Virus record (IMG/VR): IMGVR_UViG_3300020179_001470
Span: 1-64,000 of that record
Direction: 5' to 3' (one strand)
From: a virus
Length of the DNA stretch: 64,000 bases
Part shown: positions 58,880 through 64,000 of the stretch, piece by piece
Numbering within the stretch: position 1 is the stretch's first letter
Layout of the letters: the number at the start of each line of letters is the position of its first letter
Position numbers and translations under genes: made by a program
The notes under the pieces: generated by a model
Told to the model about the DNA's origin: nothing
Databases searched by the model: none
What the model saw: only the letters and a program-made list of their open reading frames with translations

Positions 58880-59482
58880 TTATTCTTTCAAATCAAAAAT
58901 CAATTCGGCGTAATCCATTGTGCCGTTGGTAACAAGTGGACTATCTTTTTCTATTGAGATGACATCTCTCGACCACGAACCAATAATCTCATTTTCATCA
59001 TCACCTCTAAAATCTCCACCACCTTGTCCGTTACCCTCACTAGTTAATAGTGGTAAAGGGTGAATTTTTGCACCATCCCATCCTTGAATTTCGGGAACTT
59101 TGTTTTTGTCCACGAACATTTTTTTGCTGTGGTTTACAATGTAGGGGTATTCGTCAGTTGATGAAACCTTTGGTTTGATTTGGTTTTCATCATTACAAAG
59201 TGAATACAAATTTGCGTCGTACTCCTTCCCTTCCGAAATGACTTTTACTCCTGGTTCTTCTTCTGCGTAATCACCCGCCCACACTACACGACTTTTGTAA
59301 TGTTCACCTCTACGGGTTAATTGTTTTTCAAAAGTTGAAACGAAGTTGTTCCCTTGATAGGAATGCTCCATCAGTTTGAGTCCGTTGTCGTACTCGTGTG
59401 AATACATCCACGCTTTAACTGTTTCGTGTTCACCCTCTTTTGGGGTGATACCTAAAATGATTGGTTTATAATACTGTCCCAT
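58880..59482 (-). CDS. Conserved MGQYYKPIIL phage protein
   Basis: 200 aa starting MGQYYKPIILGITPKEGEHE; KAWMYSHEYDNGLKLMEHSY and SRVVWAGDYAEEE are typical blocks of a protein I associate with phages; function unknown. Its promoter is TTTG near 59529 and TATATTTG near 59506 on the minus strand. Confidence 0.7.
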   Translation of the reverse strand: MGQYYKPIILGITPKEGEHETVKAWMYSHEYDNGLKLMEHSYQGNNFVSTFEKQLTRRGEHYKSRVVWAGDYAEEEPGVKVISEGKEYDANLYSLCNDENQIKPKVSSTDEYPYIVNHSKKMFVDKNKVPEIQGWDGAKIHPLPLLTSEGNGQGGGDFRGDDENEIIGSWSRDVISIEKDSPLVTNGTMDYAELIFDLKE

Positions 59483-59552
59483 AACTATGTTGTTTTATGA
59501 TACAAATATACATCTATTTTTAATATAATCAAATTTTTTTTATATTTTTTTT

Positions 59553-59696
59553 GCCAAACAATTTTTGGATTAACCGGGGTCACCAGCAAAATAGCCAGAA
59601 AAACTGGTAGCAATAGCCGCGCAAACCAGATGTGATTTTGGTTGGCATTCTGTAAATGTAATAAAATCAACACTTTGAGTTACGCCAAACAAAATC
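59553..59696 (-). repeat. Long intergenic repeat element with inverted arms, copy 1
   Basis: Begins with box GCCAAACAATTTTTGG, continues with GC-richer sequence shared with 63720-63838 (AGAAAAAC, GCAAT, CAACCAG-like words), then arm GATTTTGGTTGGC (59634-59646), a 37-bp interior, and arm GCCAAACAAAATC (59684-59696). The interior matches the reverse complement of the interior of the second copy. Confidence 0.7.
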
Positions 59697-59734
59697 CTGA
59701 AGACCGGCGCAAAAGCGCAGCAAATGTTTTAGCA

Positions 59735-59760
59735 ATAAAAAACCCCTCATTGTGAGGGGT
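59735..59760 (-). terminator. Rho-independent terminator
   Basis: ACCCCTCA-CAA-TGAGGGGT in the minus sense with a U run; ends the gp88-like gene. Confidence 0.9.
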
Positions 59761-60517
59761 CTACTATAAACTTGCTATCTTTTTGAGGTCGTTTTCGTGT
59801 GACTTTATATTTTAATCCCACAATAATGTCGTTCTCATCTCGATATCTCATATCATATAAGTCACCATCGATAACTTTTCTACCCCAAAACTTTTTGGGT
59901 ATTTCTTTTTTGAAAACAACGGCAACTCGTATACCATTGTTCAACATACTAATACAATCTGAAAAGTTTGTACCACTAAATGAAAATGTTAAGTCGTAGT
60001 TCTTATACTTCTTAACTAACTCCATTCGTTTACCTACTTTGCTATAGTCGTAAAACATAATATCAGGAAACAATTGCAAAATGTTTTTTCTTTTACCATC
60101 TACAACCATATGAAAAGATTCGGGCGAAATGTCTGAAGTGTTATTTAAACGAACACTAAAGTGATAACCCTGTTTTTCAGCTTTCTTTTTTGCTGCCTCA
60201 ATTTCTGCAACCATCCATTGCATAAAATACTGACGGTGTTCAAAAAACAATTTTGTTTTTTTAATTCTACTCTGAGTAATCATGTCATCTCTCATGTTCA
60301 TTCGATTCATACCAGATTCGTTTAAACATAGTGCAGTACATTCTTCATTCCTCATCGGACAAACTTCGTAACCACTTAAGTCCGCGGGTGCTAGATAAAG
60401 ACTGTAGGTTAATTCATCATACTTGTACGCTTTAGCGTGTTTTGATGTGAGGTTGACTGAACCTAAATAATTGATACCAGTCTCCTTTCTTGCTTGGGTT
60501 TTATTTCTATACTCCAT
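59747..60517 (-). CDS. Phage gp88-like protein
   Basis: 256 aa. LAPADLSGYEVCPMRNEECT followed by ALCLNESG, IKKTKLFFEHRQYFMQWMVA, FSVRLNNTSDISPESF and LFPDIMFYDYSKVGKR fit the layout I associate with the gp88 family of phages and plasmids. Four Cys near the N-terminus may bind metal. Function unknown. The start at 60517 follows a 13-bp tandem repeat containing a second, dead-end ATG at 60530. Confidence 0.7.
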   Translation of the reverse strand: MEYRNKTQARKETGINYLGSVNLTSKHAKAYKYDELTYSLYLAPADLSGYEVCPMRNEECTALCLNESGMNRMNMRDDMITQSRIKKTKLFFEHRQYFMQWMVAEIEAAKKKAEKQGYHFSVRLNNTSDISPESFHMVVDGKRKNILQLFPDIMFYDYSKVGKRMELVKKYKNYDLTFSFSGTNFSDCISMLNNGIRVAVVFKKEIPKKFWGRKVIDGDLYDMRYRDENDIIVGLKYKVTRKRPQKDSKFIVDPSQ

Positions 60518-60620
60518 TTCTATACTCCATTGGTTTAACAATACAAATATAAAACAAATTTTTTTATATTCCAAATTTATTTTTATTTTTTTCTTCAGGG
60601 GTACCCAGTCTTCCCAGTGC

Positions 60621-60650
60621 AATATTGGTTGGCACACGCCAAACAAAATC
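60621..60650 (-). repeat. Inverted box pair with interior lost
   Basis: AATATTGGTTGGC-ACAC-GCCAAACAAAATC: both arms of the long element with only four bases between them. Looks like the deleted or minimal form of the elements at 59.6 and 63.8 kb. Confidence 0.65.
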
Positions 60651-60688
60651 CCGAGATGTAACTGTGCAGCTCTGTTGCACACATCCGA

Positions 60689-60724
60689 GCATAAAAAACC
60701 CCCACATTTCTGTGAGGGCTTTTC
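60689..60724 (-). terminator. Rho-independent terminator, possibly bidirectional
   Basis: CCCTCACA-GAAA-TGTGGGGG in the minus sense with a U run. A short TGTGCA...TGCACA hairpin lies just to the left (60663-60681). Confidence 0.85.
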
Positions 60725-60752
60725 GAACCGAACATTAAATCAATATACTAAA

Positions 60753-61130
60753 TCACAGAACCCCTTCTATCGAGTGTCCTTTTTTGGTGAGGTTTTTACC
60801 TTTACGCTCATAGTTGTTGTATCCAACCAAAAACAAATCGTCTTTGGTTCCAAACACCATTGAACCTTCAAGTTTCATTCCACCATAATTTACTTTCAGC
60901 TTACGCATAAAGTCATTAAAAGAACGTTCAAGCTGTACACCAATTTTATCGGTAGGAGGAACTGGTGCGTTTTCAATGTGGTAACGAGTACCAACTCGAG
61001 AAAACTTAATACCTACCATTTCTTTTTTCTCAAAATTTGGTAAACTCTCATTTAGGCATTCACGAATTTCGTGCAAAGACTTCTTCAATGAATTAGCCGT
61101 AGTCTTTCTTGGTTTTTTTATCATAATCAA
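60753..61130 (-). CDS. Hypothetical protein, 125 aa
   Basis: Starts MIMIKKPRKTTANSLKKSLH (or at the second Met); ends with VFGTKDDLFLVGYNNYERKG. Soluble, beta-rich C-terminus. Its minus-strand promoter has TATTTTTG just upstream. No family recognised. Confidence 0.6.
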   Translation of the reverse strand: MIMIKKPRKTTANSLKKSLHEIRECLNESLPNFEKKEMVGIKFSRVGTRYHIENAPVPPTDKIGVQLERSFNDFMRKLKVNYGGMKLEGSMVFGTKDDLFLVGYNNYERKGKNLTKKGHSIEGVL

Positions 61131-61328
61131 TTTTTTGAATTACAGTACAAAAATAATAAGAATATTTTCTATTTCCAACAAATATTTTTAATTTGTTCAA
61201 CTTTTTTTACAAAACACTGAACAAATAGTGTATTTTTTATTGGAATATGAACATTTAAGTGTTGAAAACTAAGCCAAACAAAATTTGGAGTCGTCTTCAG
61301 GACAAAACATCTTGTGAAATTTTGAGCG

Positions 61329-61357
61329 TAAAAAAGGGGTAACTTTTCAGTCACCCC
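61329..61357 (-). terminator. Rho-independent terminator
   Basis: GGGGTGAC...GTTACCCC-type stem in the minus sense followed by a U run; ends the ParB-like gene. Confidence 0.85.
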
Positions 61358-61381
61358 AATTACTAACCCCTAAACTAAAAG

Positions 61382-62134
61382 TTAGAAACGAAGATTTAAC
61401 TTATCCCCTGTTTTACGTTTGTAGTTATAGATATCCTCAATCATCTCCGCGTATGACTTTTTATCGCCACACATAAAGATTGAACTTGGACGAAGTTTTA
61501 CCTTGTGAAGAAACTCCTGAAATTTAAAATCGGTTTTTTTCTCCATAATTGTAAGAATGGTACGAACAAATACTGATTTGTTGTAACCTTTTTCAAAGTA
61601 GGGTTTTAATTGAAGTAGGTTATTCGCCCACTCTTTAGCGGTGGTCATATCCCCTACAATAAATTTTCCGTCTGCAAAATCTTGTTTATCACAATGACGA
61701 GTACCCGAATTTTGAAGTAACATAATTCTTTCGGTAAGGGAGAACATTGGAAACTCTTTTGAAAATTCCTCCAATGTTTTGTAGGATTTGTTTCCTTGTT
61801 CAGAGAAACCATGAATGTAATCTTTCTTACCCCACTCTTTCATGTTTTGATTGAACTTACGTGCGGCATCAAAGATACCTTTCGTGGTGTTAGGAATTGA
61901 GTTGTCTACAATAAAGTAGATACCTTTTCCGGCTTCTTTTGCTGCGGTTAGTCGGTGTTGTCCGTCTACAACCACGTACTGCGAATTAACAATGATTGGA
62001 ACGAGTTTCAACCCGTCTTTCTTCATTGAATCTGTAATACGCTTGACGCGTGGAGTGTCTACCTCACGATTTACATTGTGAAGTTTGAACATACCCAAAT
62101 TTTGGGTAAATTTTACTTGAACATTTTTTGTCAT
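61382..62134 (-). CDS. ParB-like domain protein, 250 aa
   Basis: Residues 25-75 (REVDTPRVKRITDSMKKDGL, VPIIVNSQYVVVDGQHRLTA, AKEAGKG) are a ParB N-terminal domain with the conserved DGQHR box. The remainder is helical with no clear DNA-binding domain. Phage relatives are annotated as ParB-like nucleases or regulators. Distinct from the 152-aa ParB-like protein at 37491. Confidence 0.8.
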   Translation of the reverse strand: MTKNVQVKFTQNLGMFKLHNVNREVDTPRVKRITDSMKKDGLKLVPIIVNSQYVVVDGQHRLTAAKEAGKGIYFIVDNSIPNTTKGIFDAARKFNQNMKEWGKKDYIHGFSEQGNKSYKTLEEFSKEFPMFSLTERIMLLQNSGTRHCDKQDFADGKFIVGDMTTAKEWANNLLQLKPYFEKGYNKSVFVRTILTIMEKKTDFKFQEFLHKVKLRPSSIFMCGDKKSYAEMIEDIYNYKRKTGDKLNLRF

Positions 62135-62498
62135 TTCGTTTCTAATTTAAGTTTATGAATTAATGTTGGGTACAAAGGTATAATGGTTTTTCTTTTTTTC
62201 CAAATTTTATTTCATTTTTTTTAAAAAAAGTTTTCCACAAACATTTTTTTGACTTTATGTATGACAAACATACCGAAGATTTTTATGATATTATCAAAAA
62301 TACTAGTGTTTATTTTGCCAAACAAATTCGCCCAGCGGACCGACTGGACGATTTAATTTATTGATTTTCAGTGGTTTATAAATAAAAAAAGGGATTCCAA
62401 AGAACCCCTTTAGTGTGTCAAACCAAACACAAAATTACAACTATGAAATGTAATCTGAATAAAACATAAACATCTTATTTCATAATGTCAAGTGTTTT
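62135..62498 (-). other. Regulatory intergenic region
   Basis: No gene seen in 364 bp. From right to left it holds the terminator of the 83-aa gene (62383-62411), a box (62317-62329) with a CCAG...CTGG hairpin beside it, a TGTATGACA word near 62259 shared with 50.6-50.9 kb, and the promoter of the ParB-like gene (TATACCTTTG, minus strand, about 62174-62183). Confidence 0.6.
62383..62411 (-). terminator. Rho-independent terminator
   Basis: AAAGGGGTTC-TTTG-GAATCCCTTT in the minus sense followed by T residues. Confidence 0.85.
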
Positions 62499-62750
62499 TT
62501 AGATTACAGGTAATACATCAAGTTCTTTACCTTTTTCTTGGTAGAACAAACTTCCACCATCATTTCCCTCATCGTCCATAGAAGGAATACATAGTGTTCC
62601 ATTGTCCAACTCAAAACAAATAGGTCTCTTGTACCAACCCATAAGTTCCATTTCCTCATCGGTAAGATAACGAACTGATTTAATAACTCGTCCTTTTAGG
62701 ACTTTCTCACTTTGGTTTACCCAATGGGTAGTTAATTCTTGATTTGTCAT
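62499..62750 (-). CDS. Hypothetical protein, 83 aa
   Basis: Starts MTNQELTTHWVNQSEKVLKG; ICFELDNGTLCIPSMDDEGN DGGS-type segment is beta-rich. I associate the layout with small phage proteins of unknown function. Minus-strand promoter TATACCTTTG lies 10-20 nt upstream. Confidence 0.6.
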   Translation of the reverse strand: MTNQELTTHWVNQSEKVLKGRVIKSVRYLTDEEMELMGWYKRPICFELDNGTLCIPSMDDEGNDGGSLFYQEKGKELDVLPVI

Positions 62751-62796
62751 ACGAATGATTTTTTACAAAGGTATAAAGATTATTTAATTTTACAAG

Positions 62797-62898
62797 TTAT
62801 TCTTGCCAATCAATATTCAACCTTTCACCTTCCACTGAGAAATTCGTTCTCATCCAAGTTGTTACCTTTTGGTCAAGGTAGAAATTAAACTTTTCCAT
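62797..62898 (-). CDS. Hypothetical peptide, possibly truncated
   Basis: 33 aa: MEKFNFYLDQKVTTWMRTNF then SVEGERLNIDWQE. It resembles the beginning of a longer phage protein. The end (IDWQ) is encoded by a box-like sequence GATTGGC, so truncation at a box is plausible. Confidence 0.45.
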   Translation of the reverse strand: MEKFNFYLDQKVTTWMRTNFSVEGERLNIDWQE

Positions 62899-62900
62899 AG

Positions 62901-63221
62901 TTACCAAGTTTTAGGGTATCTTTCCAAAACATCTTCAGGATAGAGAACACCATCGCCATTAAGTAATACATCCTCCCACCAACGAATACCAATTCGTAAA
63001 CGAGGTACGGCAAACTTTGGGATATCGTTTTCGTGGACTCTGAAAAAAACATCATTTCTTCCACCAGTATCTGGTTCACCAGGTGTAGGTAATGTTTCCA
63101 CTTCTTCACAATACTTTACACGAACACTGAATTCTTCTTTCGCCCACTTTTCGAAATCTTTAATGTTGGACTTACCGATGATAGTTGCGGGCCAAACACA
63201 AACTTGACTGAACTTTTTCAT
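62901..63221 (-). CDS. Hypothetical protein, 106 aa
   Basis: Starts MKKFSQVCVWPATIIGKSNI; FEKWAKEEFSVRVKYCEEV and GRNDVFFRVHENDIPKFAVP suggest a conserved soluble phage protein. Function unknown. Ends 2 nt before the 33-aa peptide. Confidence 0.6.
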   Translation of the reverse strand: MKKFSQVCVWPATIIGKSNIKDFEKWAKEEFSVRVKYCEEVETLPTPGEPDTGGRNDVFFRVHENDIPKFAVPRLRIGIRWWEDVLLNGDGVLYPEDVLERYPKTW

Positions 63222-63222
63222 G

Positions 63223-63426
63223 TTACAAATAATTTAATTGACAATAATCCTCAAGGTCTACTAATGGTATACGACCATATTTTACGGAAGAATAATACCC
63301 TTGAGTTTCGTATCTTTTCTTCCATTCTTCGAACGCCTTGGCGGCCGCTTTGTGCGACTTGTAGTAGGGTACATCCCTTTCGAGTGTGAACCCATCAGGG
63401 GATAGGATTTGAATTTTGTGTGTCAT
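63223..63426 (-). CDS. Hypothetical protein, 67 aa
   Basis: Starts MTHKIQILSPDGFTLERDVP; a strand pair followed by a helix (SHKAAAKAFEEWKKRY). No family recognised; one base separates it from the next gene. Confidence 0.6.
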   Translation of the reverse strand: MTHKIQILSPDGFTLERDVPYYKSHKAAAKAFEEWKKRYETQGYYSSVKYGRIPLVDLEDYCQLNYL

Positions 63427-63430
63427 ATGA

Positions 63431-63649
63431 TTAACGATAAAGAGTTACATAGTCACCAAAATACTTTTCAATCACGCCAATCAAATTCTCATAATCCCCA
63501 CTCATCATCTCCTCTTGAATTTTCTTGGAGTCCAAACCGAGTTGTTTCGCCCATTTTGAGGCGAGACCAATAAGAACGAATGCGTTCCCATCAGGTCCTG
63601 TGAGGTCAATCTCGATACCCCCTTGTTTTTCATTAATTGATTTTATCAT
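63431..63649 (-). CDS. Hypothetical protein, 72 aa
   Basis: Starts MIKSINEKQGGIEIDLTGPD. Leads a four-gene unit with the promoter TATATTTG near 63672 (minus strand) just upstream. No family recognised. Confidence 0.6.
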   Translation of the reverse strand: MIKSINEKQGGIEIDLTGPDGNAFVLIGLASKWAKQLGLDSKKIQEEMMSGDYENLIGVIEKYFGDYVTLYR

Positions 63650-63719
63650 TGTCTTATCGTTTTATAATACAAATATAAATCAGTAATTAATATAATCCAA
63701 ATATTTTTTTATTTTTCTT

Positions 63720-63884
63720 GCCAAACAAGTTATTGGATTTCAGGTCCCTGCAGCAGGAAACTAGTTAAACCTAGAAGCAATGGCTAGAAAAACCAGAAGC
63801 TGCAACCAGCGCAACCAGGTTCGATTTTGGTTGGCACACAGAAAGTATTGATTTTATTGGGTTTACAGAATGCCAAACAAAATC
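63720..63884 (-). repeat. Long intergenic repeat element with inverted arms, copy 2
   Basis: Box GCCAAACAAGTTATTGG, then GC-richer sequence parallel to copy 1, arm GATTTTGGTTGGC (63823-63835), a 36-bp interior and arm GCCAAACAAAATC (63872-63884). To its right are tandem AGCAGCGCAACC-type repeats (63889-63922). No gene is visible from 63650 to the window end. Confidence 0.7.
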
Positions 63885-63933
63885 ACGAACAGCAGCGCAA
63901 CCAGCAGCGCAACCAGCAGCAACTTTGGAGCAA

Positions 63934-63965
63934 TAAAAAACCCCCACCTTTTGAGTGAGGGTTTT
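63934..63965 (-). terminator. Terminator of a minus-strand gene beyond the window
   Basis: CCCTCAC...GTGGGGG-type stem in the minus sense with a U run on the left. The gene it ends would lie at or past the right edge. Confidence 0.85.
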
Positions 63966-64000
63966 AACCAATAAAAATGAAACAACTAACTCTCTGCGAC

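Noticed and set aside
59485-63971. Minus-strand frames at 59485-59673 and 63771-63971
   Set aside because: They lie entirely in the repeat elements, have poor composition, and the second is mostly the translation of tandem GCAACC-type repeats.
1-64000. tRNA genes
   Set aside because: No cloverleaf with TTCRA-type T-loop and matching acceptor stem was spotted, but reading by eye is not exhaustive; a covariance scan would decide.
63970-64000. A plus-strand gene start ATGAAACAACTAACTCTC at the right edge
   Set aside because: Only eight codons are visible and the adjacent terminator points to a minus-strand gene ending here instead.

Overview
This 64 kb window is AT-rich and gene-dense and looks like part of a very large (jumbo/huge) phage genome whose host is a member of the Bacteroidota. 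The host inference rests on promoters: many genes follow the Bacteroidota-type signal TTTG, a 19-20 nt spacer, then TAnnTTTG (for example 23071-23101, 30110-30141, 33874-33905, 40929-40959, 45896-45926). The phage inference rests on content: dozens of small, overlapping, mostly unknown genes with ATGA-type junctions, together with thymidylate synthase, a GIY-YIG endonuclease, two orphan DNA methyltransferases, an SF1 helicase, a DEDD exonuclease, several lysin-type proteins and typical phage families (gp88-like, YubB-like, SLOG, Fragile-X-F-like). No capsid, tail, terminase, polymerase or convincing tRNA gene was recognised, so this appears to be an accessory/metabolic arm.

Layout. 1-3 kb: minus-strand glycosyltransferase, GIY-YIG nuclease, and the first methyltransferase. 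3-13 kb: plus-strand run with type II glutamine synthetase, DUF2452 protein, thymidylate synthase, full-length PEP synthase and a lipoprotein with a haem-c motif. The last codons of thyA recur three times downstream of thyA here. 13-31 kb: PcfJ-like paralogues, putative metalloprotease, HAD proteins, a three-domain cell-wall hydrolase, an aminoacyl-tRNA-protein transferase homologue, flavoprotein, exonuclease and methylglyoxal synthase. 31-45 kb: glucosaminidase, SF1 helicase, 2OG-oxygenase-like protein, Nudix, ParB-like, LpxH-like and glycosyltransferase genes, an orphan ABC membrane domain, and an IscU-IscA pair.

45.9-48.5 kb holds the most striking locus. A strong promoter is followed by a structured RNA leader, a CRISPR array (11 full and one truncated 36-nt repeats) and a compact 476-aa RuvC/zinc-ribbon nuclease between TnpB and Cas12 in size. 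The 3' end of the nuclease gene carries a second copy of the same structured RNA, fused directly to a shortened repeat and a guide-like tail. Two stems show compensatory base changes between the copies. This is the architecture expected of an intermediate in which a TnpB-type omega/reRNA was split into tracrRNA and crRNA. No cas1, cas2 or tnpA is visible. The neighbouring 48.5-50.6 kb looks recently assembled: a chimera with a methylglyoxal synthase fragment, a second methyltransferase bounded by an exact 17-bp repeat, and a gene with foreign codon use.

50.9-64 kb is a minus-strand arm of small genes, many with their own promoter and hairpin terminator, resembling an early/host-takeover region. 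About twenty copies of a box, GCCAAACNAAATC on the plus strand, punctuate this arm, typically just upstream of the promoter of the next gene. Two longer copies (59553-59696, 63720-63884) contain an internal segment lying in opposite orientations between inverted arms.
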